Positions 23,501-36,293 are shown, counted from the stretch's first letter. The stretch: 64,000 bases of DNA from Calycina herbarum (GCA_001414485.1 LLEY01000115.1:1-64000); one strand, 5' to 3'. Notes: generated from the letters alone by a model not told the origin. Program-made: numbers and translations.

Positions 23501-26230
23501 ATTATATTTCTAAATCTATAGTATACTAAGTATTACTTCCTTACTTCCTATTTTAATAATATTAAATTATATATTTAAATAGTATTCTTCAATATTAACT
23601 TTTGTTAAAATAGTTTACTAATTAATAATCCTATTTTAATATATAATATCTATTCTATTAACTACTCTTAATTAATATAGTCTTATCTTTTTAATTAGAA
23701 CGTTTAGCTTCTCTTAAGCTATTAAGGAAATAAAGTTACCTATTACTCTTAAGTCTATTATAACTTATAACTTTTTCTCTTTTATTTTAGTAGTTATTAC
23801 TAACTGTCTTTCTCTTAAAGTAGTGTTTAGTTTTACTTTAATATATTAGACTTTAAAAGATCGATTTTCTTAATTATAATTCTTTCTCTCCTCGTTCTTA
23901 TACTATAGAAAGAATCTTATTTTTCTCTTATTAGTATATACTACCTTATATACTAATCTATATTCTACGATTCTTATAGTTTTAGGAATTCCTCTTATAA
24001 ATTACTTTAGTATTTGTTTATAATTATATTAGATCTATTTATAACTGGTTTCTAAAATAGCTTCTATAGACTATAGTTCTCCTATATATAGATAATCTAA
24101 AGTAGCTTCTAGTATACTTATCTCTAGTTTTATATAATAAATCTTAAATATATAGTCTCTTAAATTCTTTTCCTTAACTATCTAAATCTAAGACTAAGGA
24201 AAGAATACTACTTCTCTATTATTAGATAAAGCTACCTCGTATATCTAATAATATTCTACCGTTCTAGTAGGTTCTAGTAAAATTCCTTTAAATCGTTTTT
24301 ATAATAACTAATCCAAGGTTAGACTTAGTTTATATCTTATCTATTATACTATTATTTCTTAAACTGTTTCTATAAACTATAGTTCTCTTATTAATAGATA
24401 GTATAATTCTTTTAGTTCTGTTTTAGCCTATTTGATTATATCGAGCTCTCTTCGCTTCTAGAATAGTATACTAAACAGTTGTTATAAGTTATATTTTCTA
24501 AATATTAGCCTATTATTTCTAATTAACGTAACTATGATATATTACTCTAATTCCTTTAGTATAACATCTTTAGGTAGTATTCTAAGGAAAGAGGTTTTAA
24601 TTCGTCTCTTAAATCCTATTAGTACTTACTATATCTATATACTGATTTTATCTGAAATATTATATATTCTCTATATATCCTCTACTTTAAAGTAGCTAGG
24701 TTCTTTAATTAGTTGTTATTCCTATTCTAGTTCCTTTTCTTTAATAGTTTTCTATCTAGTAATTAGACTAACTAGAGTTATTATTTTAAGGTTATTACTT
24801 ATAACTATATATATTATTAAGATAGTTAGGTTAACTCCTCTTATTATATAAGAGCTCTAGAAATCTAGTTTCTAGTTGTTAATATATACTTATCGATTTC
24901 CTTGTTTAAAGGTTCTAAGAAAAGCCTAGGTTTTTTTAACTTCGAGGTCTTTATTTTTTATTTCTCCTTTTAAACTAGAAGATAAGTCTAATATCTCTAA
25001 AGAACTAGTCGATAGTAGTAATTCGTATTCTACTTAAAAAGGTTACTCGGATTCTATTACTAATTATATATTATAATATTCTTTAAGAAGTAGATCTCTA
25101 TTATTATTAGTGTCTTATATACTACTAATTCCTTTATTATTTTTAATCTAGGTTTTATATCCTTATACTTTAAGCTTCTTATTTATAAGTTTAATATAAT
25201 CGGTTAAGGCTACCTATTATTAAATAGTAGTATTAATTTGTTTCTTTCTCTTAGAGTCTTTCTTCTTACTATACTTATTTACTTTATAACCTAGTAGGTT
25301 ATAATTATAATATAAGTTCTACTTACGTCGACGGTTTTACTCTTCCTAAGAAAGTCCTTCTTTTTTTAGAAAGGTTTTCTTCTATATAGCGTTTACCTCC
25401 TTACTATGTTTATTAGTATAAGAGTACTTCTACTTCTCTAACCCTTTACTCTTTTCCCTATACCTAAGGTTACTCTTTCTAAATTTATATAGGTAGTTGT
25501 CTAACTAGACAACTTCCTTAATTATATCTATAATAGTTAAGAACTATATATATTCTACCTAGCTATTTCCTTATAAATATATATCTTTAATCCTCTGCGA
25601 AAGAGTTCTATAAGAGCGATAGTATCCTATTCTAACTTTGTCCTATAACGTTGAAATTCGTTAGTATAATCTATTACTAATCTAGTTTAGTATAACTCTA
25701 AAAGCTTACGTATAGCTGTTTAGATTATATCGAAGTCTCTAAAAACTTTCCTAATAGTTGTCTTAAATCCTCTTTAAGATTTAAATATAATCTTAGTTAA
25801 TTCTATCTTTCCGTCTTTATTCTTATTCTTAAAGAAGTCCTCTAAGTATAGCTAGGCCTATTCTAATACTAATCCCCTAAGGTAGGAGATAGCGAAGATA
25901 GTTCGTAAGTTATAATTGCTTTTAAACTTATTAGAGTTAAAGTTAAAGTAGATGTTTATTTAAAGAAGGAATAAGTCGAGTTCCTTTCGCTTCCTATAAT
26001 ACGTATCTAGTATCTTAACTTTAATAGACTTAAGTACTTCGACCTTATAGAGCTCGGGTACGTCTAGTATACTAATATTATCGTCGTTCCTAGTTAACTG
26101 TATACTAGTAGGTGTCCTTCTAGTCGTACTTCTAGATATACCTACGACGTTGACTCGACTAGTATTCGAGCTAGCTATTATAGAGGTTGCTAGAGCTATA
26201 GCAACTAAACTTCTAAGTAGGTGCTTAAAG

Positions 26231-26692
26231 TATAACGAAACTTAAACAAACTAAACAAAGGTAACTAAGTCTCGAAGGTTAGTATATAGGTAAGAAGTAT
26301 AGATACGCTAGGTTATTTACTTAGAAGTGAACTCGTTACTTATATTAAAGATATTAAATAAGATAATAAGATTAATAACTAAAGTTAAGTACGAAGCTCC
26401 TATCTAATAGCAGACGTGCTAGTCTTATATAGAACCTTTATTCCTAAGTATATCGCTTATATTACTCGCGTCGCTCGCGTCGCTCGCGATTAAGGCGATT
26501 AGAGCGATATAGGCGATCACGTTACATAACCGCACATGACTTCTAACATTACTATAACAGTGAGATCCTGAAATTCTAAATATTCTTCGCGTTACTGATT
26601 TCCTCCTATGTTACCTTCTATTCCCGGATATTATACCTTATTCTATTAGAACGCCGTCTAGACTACTTACTACGTAACCGTGGTTCGTAACA
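26231..26692 (-). repeat. 5' LTR of e1
   Basis: This 462-bp partner of 19405-19866 keeps more G+C near 26450-26690. On the minus strand it is followed directly by TTTAAGCACCTACTTAGAA, the same sequence that follows the 5' LTR of e2, so this is probably the primer-binding region. Confidence 0.9.
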
Positions 26693-27959
26693 CTTTTATC
26701 TTTAAATAAATAAAGAAAATAAATAAATAAATTAAGTAGTTAAAACATATCTTTATTATTATATAAACTACTAATAAGATAATTAGATAGAACTATTATT
26801 TCTTATATAGTTTACTTATAATAGTTTAGTAATAGAAATAATACTTATTATACTATTCTATACTAACTTTAGATATAAACTAACAGTATATTAAGAACCG
26901 CTGTCTACGACTATTAATAACTAACTTACTTATATTTATATCTTAAAAATTAAAAGTTTATATAAAGAACTTATAAAGGATTTATAGTTTATAGCTAAAA
27001 GAAACGTATACTACTATAATAAACGACGTAGTTAGAAGCTAATATTAAAAGAGAGAGATAAAGTCTACTTAGTATAAAAAAATATTAATATAAAAAGACT
27101 AAGTAATAAACTAGATTATAAAAAACTTAGACTATTTAAAATTAAATAAGTTAAGAGAAATTTAAGTTATAAACTAGTATTATTAAAGATAATAAACATC
27201 TACTTAGTATTCTATATATCTCTACTTAAACTAATACTACTAGGGGTACTACTAGCTCTATATATAGAAATTCAACTAATAAACCTAAATATAGAATACG
27301 AGGTTAAGAAGATTCTTAACTATAAAACTATTAGAAGACGATTTAAGTATTTAATTAAATAGATAGATTATCTATATTTAGAAAATACTTAGAAACTAAA
27401 AGAAAGCCTTATCTATTACTTAGAGGAACTTTAGGAATTCTACTAACGAAACCTAGAGCTACCTAGAACTCGGGACTAGGGTTAGACAGAGAAATATTAT
27501 TAGAAAACACTTGCTTAATAAAAGAGGCTATCTTAAAAGTAGGAAACTAAGAAGACGAGGACTTAAGAGAAGGACTTAAGAGAAGAGAACTCGGAGGAGT
27601 AATAGAGAGTCGTTTATATAAAGAGCTAAAGAAAAATCGATACATAGGTTTTTAAAGTCTAAGAGAAGAAACGTTGAGATAACTAGAACTATTATAAGAT
27701 CTTTTTAACCGAATATACTTAGAATATCGAGAGGACTTAGAGAGCTCTAGAAAGCAGCGACGAGACTGTTTTCGATAAAAAGAATAAGTCTCTACTAGAC
27801 GTTATACGGATTCGATTTATATAGTAAGAGCTAGACGCTCTTTTCGTTTAGTATAAGAGGAGGATATGTTTATATATAAAGAAAGGTTAATACCTTTCTA
27901 ATAACGTATTTTAGAGTTATATTCTAGTATAGAGACACGCTAGGCTAAGAAGAGGATAG
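26693..27959 (+). mobile_element. Ty3/gypsy element e0, fragment 2 (integrase end, chromodomain, 3' region)
   Basis: This continues fragment 1 after the e1 insertion. The end of integrase is readable to about 27200, then a chromodomain (27290-27440, YEVKKILNYK and LEENT-like box) and about 500 bp before the 3' LTR. Position 26819-26820 is the intact TA that matches the pogo-2 insertion site in e2. An antisense Cys-cluster frame lies at 27652-27786. Confidence 0.85.
27652..27786 (-). pseudogene. Antisense six-Cys frame of e0
   Basis: On the strand opposite to e0 gag-pol, Cys/Tyr codons have exactly C-x2-C-x6-C-x9-C-x2-C-x6-C spacing between 27786 and 27694 in an uninterrupted frame that ends at TAA 27654. 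The segment after the third Cys (SKSSR-YSKYIRLKRS) is close to the e2 copy. The coiled-coil part seen in e1 and e2 is not recognisable here. Confidence 0.55.
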
Positions 27960-28233
27960 TATTATAAATCACGTACTAATATATAAATAAATAAAGTCTA
28001 GACGACGTTCTAATAGAATAAACACTATTATAACTCTAAAAGAAAGAAAGGATTAAATATAAAAGGATATATAATCCTAGAGATCTTATTATAGTTATAT
28101 TACGTAACTCGATTAGAAGTAGTTAGGTAATAGAGTCTAGTTTTAAGAAGTCTTAGAAATAAAGTCGGACTCTATCTTTAGAACTTCTACTAAGTAGGAC
28201 TCTAATATAAACGAAGGTTCTATATAAGACTAG
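27960..28233 (+). repeat. 3' LTR of e0, first part (split by e2)
   Basis: This begins TATTATAAATC, corresponding to TGTTACGAATC after RIP. It is interrupted at ACTAG by e2 and continues at 36106-36293. The two parts add to 462 bp, the same as the e1 LTRs, so e0 and e1 are one family. Confidence 0.85.
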
Positions 28234-28677
28234 TGTTACGAATCACGTTATACGTAATAAGTAGTCCAGACAGCGCTCTGACAGGATAAGGCACGATATT
28301 TAGGAAATAGAAGGTAATATAGAAGAGAATCAGTAATATAAAGGTATTTAGGATTCTAGGATCTTACTATTAGATAACCGTTGGTAGTTACGTAATAGAT
28401 CCTCTTAGATCCCTTAAGAGATCTGAAGAGATCTAGGGATCTAGGCTTATATAGGGATCTAGGTAGTATAGAAGATTATATAAGACTGGCACGTCTGCTA
28501 TTAGATAGGAGCTTCGTACTTAACTTTAGTTATTAATCTTATTATATTATTTAACATCTTTGATATAAGTAACGAGTTTACTTCTAAGTAAACAATCTAT
28601 CGCGTCTATACTTCTTATCTATATACTAACTTTCGAGACTTAGTTACCTTTATTTAGTTCGTTTAAGTTTTATTATA
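28234..28677 (+). repeat. 5' LTR of e2
   Basis: 444 bp, starting TGTTACGAATCACG and ending in TATTATA (CGTTACA in the partner). It pairs with 35657-36100, and differences are almost all transitions. Ends and several inner blocks are shared with the e0/e1 LTRs, showing related families. Confidence 0.92.
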
Positions 28678-31600
28678 CTTTAAGCACCTACTTAGAAATA
28701 CTACTAATATAATATCGAAAACTATACTATCCTCGAGTTTAACCCCTACACCGCCTCTAGTACTAATAATACCGGTAGTGCTAGTTACTACTATTAGAGA
28801 GGAAGTGAAATTACTAGTATCTAAAACGTTTAATAGCTCTCTAGAGAAGCTTGCTAAGTTTATTATAAAAGCTTTAATATACTTAAACTTTTATTTAGTA
28901 TAGTTTACTTATAAAACTAATTAAGTTATATAGCTTACTACCTATCTTAAAGAAGCAGTATATAACTAGATAGAGCTATATTTAGAGGATTTCTAGAAAA
29001 ATAAAACATTGAATAGAAGAGTATTAAACCTTATAAGTAAAAGCACTTAAGGATTGTTTTTAACCGTTGCTAGGTTTAAGAAAGGAATTAACTAGGTGTT
29101 TACAGATGTGGATTTAAAGAAGAAGATAGTATAGGCTTTATATAGCCTCTGATAAAAGGGGTTAGTAGCTAAATACACGTTAATATTCTAATAATACTCT
29201 ATACGTCTTAGCTAGAACGATGAAGCCTTATATAAGTAGTACTATAGAGGATTAAAGGACAGTGTTAAGGATAAACTAGCTAGGGATAACTTCTTAGACA
29301 TACTTAATAAGTTAACTAATAATATAATTAAAATCGATAATTAGAATTATAAGAGGAGTCTAGAGAAAAGGGGTAGTTATAGACATCGATATTAGAGAAA
29401 AGGTAGGAAAAAAGACTATAGAGATTCTATAGAAGTTGATACTACTTAGAAGTGTTAGATATAGGAAAAAGGAACTTAAGGTAGAGACCTACTAAAGAAA
29501 GAACTTTCCTAGAAAGAGCAAGATCGTCGTTGTAAGTAGAACTCGTATTATAACTATAGTCTCGCTAGCTATAGAGTAAATAAGTATTATAAGAAGAAAG
29601 ACTTAAAAGGAAAATAAGCTAACGCTACTATCTAAAAAGAAGTAGCTTTGCTAGAGAGAATCGAACTTATAGACGAAGAACTTAAAGCTAGAGAATATAG
29701 TATATAGATTGAAACAAATACCTTAGATATATTAGCAGGCGCTATATACCTATAGCTAAACGAAGGAATCGAAATCTAAGATAGTAAGGTATAGAATACT
29801 AATAATAGTAGGAATCTACTTCTTAAAGAATATTATAATATATAATTAGAAATAGAATACGAATTCCCTCTTTAAGTAGAATACGAATTACTACTATTAA
29901 TAAGTTTATTAGAGTTATTAGAATCAAAGTCTAATTCGTTAGAAATAAATCTAAGAATATATAAGCCTAAACAAGGCGAGATATAGGCATTTATTAGAAC
30001 TTTTAAGAAGAGGAATAGATAGGTATATATAAAATACTAGAAACCTAATTTCTAGAGCTTATATTCTACTTAAGGAATTAACCCTACTATTTTAACTACC
30101 TATAAAATAGTTTAAAATAAGTAGGACAGAATAACATTAGTAAGCCTTATTACTAGAAGGGAAACTATCGAATTTAAAGAACCTAGACTAGAATAAGCAG
30201 TATCTAGTAAGTTATCTAGAACGCCTAAGATAAGAGATATTTAGATAGTCGTAGATCTTTAAGAAGAAACCAGCTTATAGTAATAGCAGGGTTCTAACGA
30301 CTTTATAAGACGCTCTAAACCTAGTTTTTTAGATATACTACCTAATTATAAGGAAGCTATACTAGAAATAGGAGGATAGTATACTATAGTCGCTTTAGTT
30401 AGAAAAGTTAAGATAATATTTTAGAAATCGAGAAGTAGAAAATTATTTAGTATAATCTTCTAAGAGACGAACGAATATAATATAGACTAAGAAACGAAGT
30501 TAGTTTAGAAGGAACTCTACTAACTAATAGTTAGAGAGCTAAATACTACTTTTAGAGAAAATCAGTTATTTATAACTATGAAAATTAAGAGAAAGGAACT
30601 TTAAGTTATAATTAACTCAGGAGTAATAGGCAATTTCCTCTCTCTAATAGCTTTAAAAAAGCTAAGCGTTCTAATTAAGAATATAAAACTATACCGCTTA
30701 GAGGTAGTCGACGGAATAGACGTTATCTACTAGGATAGGATTATTAATTAGTAAACTATTCTAATAAAAGTTAATATTAAAGAATACTATTTAGATATAT
30801 AATTTAATATTATTAAAATAGAGAGTAAAGAAGCGATACTTAGTATACTATAGATTTAAGAACATAATCTAGATATTAATTAAAAGGCCTAAGTAATAAC
30901 CTTTAGTTAATATAATTATATAAGATTGTAATTATAACTATAAGGCTAAAACAAGGTTAGCGCCACCTCTTCTAAGACGCTAGGACACCTTATCTAGGGT
31001 CCTCTATAGGTTAGTAAGAAAGCTAATAAAGAAATACCTATATAGTATAGAGAATTTAAAGCTTTATTCGAAAACCTAGAAGACTTATAAGCTTTACTAG
31101 AACATTGCTTATAAGATTATAAGATTAAATTAAAAGAGAGTTATTATCTCTTAAAGTAGAAGCTTTAGTTATATAACTAGAAAAGCCTATAAAGAATAGA
31201 GAGTTATATAAAGGAAGGTATTAAGAAGGGATATATTAGAAGATCTAAGTTACTAATTACCTTAAATATACTTATTATTAAGAAAAAAGATAACCTAGAT
31301 AGGAGAGTATATGTTAATTATTAGGAAGTAAATTATACTATAGTTAAGAACGCTTATCTACTACTACTTAGCTAATACTTATAGGACAAGTTAGGTAAGG
31401 TAGTACGATTTACGAAATTAGATTAATAAAATACTTATAAACTTATATAAATAAAAACTGGAGACGAATAGAAGATAGTATTTACCTTACTATTAGGCTT
31501 TTATAAATATATAGTTATACTATTTAGACTTTATAATATACTAGCTATATATTAGAGATAAAATAATAATATTTTAGGAGATCTTCTAAGAGTAATAGTA

Positions 31601-33234
31601 ATTTATTACCTAAATAATATCTTAATCTTCTTAGAAAAAGAAGAAGAATATAAGAGATATATTAGAGAAGTTTTATAACAACTTATAAAAGTAAACTCTT
31701 AGTTAAAACTCTTAAAATACGAGTTTAGAGTAACTTAGACACTTTTCCTAAGATAGGTATTTAGCTTAGAGAAAATAGAAATAGATCTAGTAAAGATCTA
31801 AGATATCTTAAATTAGAAATTACTAGAAAATATAAAAGATATATAGTCCTTCTTTAGATTTATAAACTTTTATTATTTATTTATATAAGACTATATAAAG
31901 ATTATTAAACTAATGTTAGTACTAGTTAAGAAAGCTATTAAATTTATTTAGAATAAATAAGCTAAGGATACTTTTTAAAAGATTAAAGTAAGGTTTATAG
32001 AAAAACCTATTCTATATAACTTTAATATAGAAAAACTAAGTATAATTAAAACAGACGTCTTAGATATATTAGTAAGTATAATTTACTTATAACTAAATAA
32101 AAAAGGAAAACTTATACTTATTATATATTATTCTAAAACATTTAACCTAGTATAATAAAACTATAGTATATTTAATAAAGAATTACTTATTATAGTATTA
32201 GCTTTAGAATACTAGAGAATTTATTTATAGCTAGTAAAATACCTAGTTATAGTCCTATCTAACTATAAGAATCTTAAGACATTTATAATAACTAAGGAAC
32301 TTATAATAAGATAATTAACTAGATAGTTAAAGATATTAAAAGGATTTAATATTATTATTTAATATATAAAAGAGACGTTAAATACTTAAGCTAATACTCT
32401 TAGTTAGAAACCTAGATACGAGGGAAATAAAGAGTATAAGAAGATTACGATCTTAAAAACTCTTAAGAATAAAGACTTAGTACCTACTATATATAAGATA
32501 GCAGTAATAAACGATATCTAGATAGATAAGATTTAGAATATATATAAAGGTTATAACTAGTATATAAAAGGAAAACTATAGGTTCCTAGTTTATATACTA
32601 AGGAATTTGTATAAGAATACTATACTATACCTGCTTATAGATACTAAGGAATTCGTAGAACCTTCTAGAGAATAAGATAATACTACTATGTTAATCGGTT
32701 ATCTACGATAGTTAAGGAAGTAATAGTAGAATATAATACCTATACTAGGAATAAGGCTTCCTACTATACTTCTTATAAATAGATAAACACTACTCTAATA
32801 CTATATATACCTTAGAAATTAATATCTATAGATTTTATTATTAAGTTACTAAAATCTAAAGATCTAATAATAAGAGTTAAGTATAACTCAATCCTAGTTA
32901 TTATAAAACGACTTATAAAGTATATAATTCTAATAATATATATAGAGTTAAGTATAGCTAAGGAATTAGTATTTATATTCCTTAGAGAAGTAGTCTTAAG
33001 ATATAGACTACTTAAAGAAATACTCTTAAATAGAGATAAGCTCTTTACCTTAAAATTTTAGATCGCTCTTATAGAACGATTAGGTACGAAGAGAAAGCTT
33101 TCTATAGCTTTTTATACTTAAATAAATAGAGGAAATAAATAGATAAATTAAGTAGTTAAAATATACTTTTATTATTATATAAACTACTAGTAAGATAACT
33201 AGGTAAAGTTACTACCTTTAGTATAGTTTACTTA

Positions 33235-33282
33235 TAACGTGTTTCACAAGCGAGTCGCCCACACAAGCGGGTCGCCCACTTT
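33235..33282 (+). repeat. Left terminal inverted repeat of pogo-2
   Basis: 48 bp with a doubled core, first CAAGCGAGTCGCCCAC and then CAAGCGGGTCGCCCAC. It pairs with 34325-34372. Confidence 0.9.
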
Positions 33283-33399
33283 CCTCGTCGCGTACCATAT
33301 ACCACCTTTAAATCATAATAGCTCAACACCACAACGTTCAATTACCTTCTCAAGAAGCTAATATCATTTTAGCAACCTAAGAACTCGAAAATAACGCGT

Positions 33400-34280
33400 C
33401 ATTAACCGAACGAAGCGCTGCAAAGATTTACCATATTCCTCGAAAGACTCTCTCTAATCGACGCGCCGGAAAGCCCTTACGACGCGATTGCCAGCCTAAT
33501 TCGAAAAAGCTTATAAAGCCAGAGGAGGAGGCAATAGTCAGATATATATTAGAGTTGGATTCGCGAGGGTTTTCGCCTATAAGGGATATAGTACGAGATA
33601 TGGCCAACAATCTGCTAAGAGAGCGCGACGGAAAGCCTATAGGTAGGAACTGGCCGGATAACTTTATAAAACGTATACCTGAGCTTAAAACTCGATGGAG
33701 TCGTTCATACAATCGTCAGCGAGCTTTAACTGAGGATCCGCAAGTTATTAGCCCATAGTTTACGCTTATATAGTCTATTAAAGAGAAATATAGTATTTAA
33801 GATAAGGATATTTACAACTTTGACGAAAGTGGCTTTATAATAGGAGTTATTTCGTCCTAACTTGTTATTATAAGCTTAGAAACGCGTAGGAAGCGAAAGC
33901 AAGTTTAGCTAGGTAATCGCGAGTGAGTTATAGTTATTCAGGAAGTTAACGTAACAGGATAGGCAATCTCGTTATTTATTATATTCGTAGGCAAAGTACT
34001 TATTTCTACCTAGTACTAAGATATATATATACTATACGATTGGGTAATTGAGGTTAGCAACAATAGCTAGACAAATAATAAGCTGATTTAATTACATCTA
34101 AGGAAAATAGTAGCCAGAAATAAGGTGAAGAGTCTAGGAAGAGAGTTCGTATAGACAGGCACTATAGCCGTTGTAGTAAAACTAGGCATAATTCTCGTAC
34201 TTGTTAGGTAGAAATATTAGATGTAGAAGATAGCGAAAGTTCTAAAGAATACTAGATAGCTTCTATAGTAATAATAACTT
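33400..34280 (+). pseudogene. pogo-2 transposase remnant with CENP-B/Tc5-type DNA-binding region
   Basis: The stretch 33400-33758 reads through a helix-turn-helix region of CENP-B/Tc5 type (FSPIRDIVRDMANNLL, IGRNWPDNFIKRIPEL), with only isolated damage before the stop at 33756. After that stop the same frame continues with YNFDESGF (first DDE region, near 33815), followed by further stops. The second catalytic Asp region and what follows are missing; the frame jumps near 34090 to a C-terminal tail. Known pogo transposases run about 500-550 aa, so this is less than half. It is non-functional as catalyst, but the DNA-binding part is well kept. Confidence 0.8.
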
Positions 34281-34324
34281 TGTATAGTGTTGAGTATTTT
34301 GTATTATAATAACACTAGGTTGAA

Positions 34325-34372
34325 AAAGTAGGCGACTCGCTTATATAGGCGACTCGCTTGTGAAACACGTTA
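34325..34372 (-). repeat. Right terminal inverted repeat of pogo-2
   Basis: This is the inverse of 33235-33282 with five transition differences. Confidence 0.9.
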
Positions 34373-35074
34373 ATAGTTTAGTAATAGAAATAATACTTAT
34401 TATACTATTCTATACTAACTTAAGATATAAATTATTAGTATATTAAGAACTACTATCTACGACTATTAATAACTAACTTACTTATATTTAGGTTTTAAAA
34501 ATTAAGAGGTTATATAAGAAACTTATAAAGGATTTGTAGTTTATTACTAAAAGGAACGTATACTACTATAATAAACGACGTAGTTAGGAGCTAATACTAA
34601 AAGAGGGAGATAAAGTCTACTTAGTATAGAAAAATATTAATATAAAAAGACTAAGTAATAAACTAGATTATAAAAAACTTAGACTATTTAAAATTAAATA
34701 AGTTAAAGAACCTTTAAATTATAAATTAGTACTACTAAGAATAATAAACGTCTACCTAGTATTCTATATATCCTTACTCGAACTAGCACTACTAGGAGCA
34801 CCACTAGCCCTATTTATAGAGATTCAACTAGTTAACCTAAACGCTAAATATAAGGTTAAAAGAATTCTTAACTATAGGATTATTAGAGGTAAAATTAAGT
34901 ATTTAATTAAATAGTTAGATTACCTATACTTAGAAAACACTTAGGAGCTAAAAAGCAATCTTAACTATTACTTAGTAGAACTTTAGAAGTTCTATTAGGA
35001 AAACCTAAGTTTACCTATACTTCGTAGTCTAGAGGAAAAGCAGTAAGGAAGGCTAGGTTAAGGACTATCTCGGA

Positions 35075-35482
35075 TTAGGAATCAGTAAGAATAGGCAGGG
35101 CTGCTAGACAGGTAACCTCTGTCTCCTGTTGCTCTTGTTCCTCTCTTTCTTTCTCCTTCTTCTCTTTCTTTTCTGCCTTCTTAGTAGTATTAAGTTTATT
35201 AAGAAAACGAAGTCCTTAATAAGACATTTTACGTTGCCTTTTCTTAAGAAAGGCCTTCTGCTTTCGTAACCGTAGAATCTTCGTCATCGCCTCCTCCTCC
35301 TCTCTATCTAGCTTCTTCTCTTGTCTTTTAATAGAGGACTAGTCGCTAGCGCGGAGAACGTTCTTCTCTTAAGCATCGTCGGTTCTATTATATTTTAATT
35401 TTAACTAAATATACTTAGAGTATTAAGAAGATTAGGAAGTGTTAATAAAACATCTACGCTTTTAAGAAGCGTAGTAAGAACA
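35075..35482 (-). pseudogene. Antisense six-Cys/coiled-coil reading frame of e2
   Basis: The frame is opposite to e2 gag-pol, between the chromodomain and the 3' LTR. Cys/Tyr codons from 35482 to 35390 are spaced C-x2-C-x6-C-x9-C-x2-C-x6-C. After about 20 residues comes a strongly charged stretch (35330-35090) with REEEEAMTKILRLRKQKAFL and further Lys/Glu runs, clearly related to the e1 copy. It ends at TAA 35077. Only a few in-frame stops occur, all TAA/TAG. This block is visibly less AT-rich than the pol region. Confidence 0.65.
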
Positions 35483-35656
35483 TAGTAATATTTTATTATA
35501 AACTATTTTAATACTTTTTATAAGAAGTATTTATTCTTCTTTCTTCTTTCGTATAAGATAGGACATAATAGAAAAGAAAGGATACTACTAGTACTCTAAC
35601 TAAGTTTCTTAGCTTATACTTAAGTATAAGGATATACTAGGCTAAGAAGAGGATAG

Positions 35657-36100
35657 TATTACGAATCACGTTATATATAATAAGTAGTCTAGACAGCGCT
35701 CTAATAGGATAAGGCACGATATTTAGGAAATAGAAGGTAATATAGAAGAGAATTAGTAATATAAAGGCATTTAGGATTCTAGGATCTTACTATTAGATAA
35801 CTGTTAGTAGTTATGTAATAGATCCTCTTAGATCTCTTAAGGGATCTGAAGAGATCTAGGGATCCAGGCTTATATAGGGATCTAGGTAGTATAGAAGATT
35901 ATATAAGACTAGCACGTCTACTATTAGATAGAAGCTTCGTACTCAACTTTAGTTATTAATCTTATTATATTATTTAACATCTTTAATATAAGTAACGAGT
36001 TTACTTCTAAGTAAACAATCTATCGCGTCTATACTTCTTATCTATATACTAACCTTCGAGACTTAGTCACCTTTGTTTAGTTCGTTTAAGTTTCGTTACA
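35657..36100 (+). repeat. 3' LTR of e2
   Basis: 444-bp partner of 28234-28677. It starts TATTACG (from TGTTACG) and ends CGTTACA, followed by the ACTAG duplication. Confidence 0.92.
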
Positions 36101-36293
36101 ACTAGCACGTCTACTATTAGATAGAAGCTTTATACTTAACTTTAGTTATTAATCTTATTATCTTATTTAATATCTTTAATATAAGTAATAAGTTTACTTC
36201 TAAGTAAAAAACCCGGCGTATCTATACTTCTTATCTATATACTAACCTTCGAGACTTAGTTATCTTTGTTTAGTTCGTTTAAGTTTCGTTATA
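36101..36293 (+). repeat. 3' LTR of e0, second part
   Basis: 36101-36105 is the ACTAG duplication made by e2, and 36106-36293 completes the e0 LTR, ending CGTTATA. This ends e0. Confidence 0.85.

Larger units (their letters stand above)
19405..26692 (-). mobile_element. Complete Ty3/gypsy chromovirus e1, minus strand, RIP-degraded
   Basis: The 7288-bp element has two 462-bp LTRs (19405-19866 and 26231-26692) and a 5-bp target duplication CTTTT (19400-19404 and 26693-26697). It sits inside the integrase region of e0, in the opposite direction. Reading on the minus strand, gag with a damaged zinc knuckle lies near 25.3 kb, reverse transcriptase with a YLDD-like box near 22745-22775, RNase H near 22.0-22.4 kb, integrase near 21.3-21.9 kb and a chromodomain near 20570-20720. 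The gene order RT-RH-INT-chromodomain identifies a chromovirus. No frame remains open. An antisense frame lies between the chromodomain and the 3' LTR (listed separately). Confidence 0.93.
33235..34372 (+). mobile_element. Short Fot1/pogo-like transposon (pogo-2) inside e2
   Basis: The 1138-bp element has 48-bp inverted repeats (33235-33282 and 34325-34372; 43 of 48 match, all differences transitions) and outer TA dinucleotides. Inside each repeat the core CAAGCGAGTCGCCCAC occurs twice. It lies in the integrase region of e2; removing it with one TA restores the sequence found uninterrupted at 26811-26835. Compared with pogo-1 it lacks roughly 700 bp in the catalytic region, so it could move only with help. 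The left half keeps normal composition while the right half is RIP-changed. Confidence 0.9.
28234..36100 (+). mobile_element. Complete Ty3/gypsy chromovirus e2, RIP-degraded, split by pogo-2
   Basis: The 444-bp LTRs (28234-28677 and 35657-36100) and target duplication ACTAG (28229-28233 and 36101-36105) define the element. It entered the 3' LTR of e0. Without the pogo-2 insertion it is about 6.7 kb. Plus-strand remains: gag to about 29.6 kb with a zinc knuckle near 29530-29590, an aspartic protease region near 30560-30700, reverse transcriptase 31.2-31.7 kb (YLDD-like box near 31610), RNase H 32.0-32.4 kb, integrase 32.5-33.2 kb continuing after pogo-2 to about 34.7 kb, and a chromodomain 34850-35010. 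All frames are full of TAG/TAA. Confidence 0.93.
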
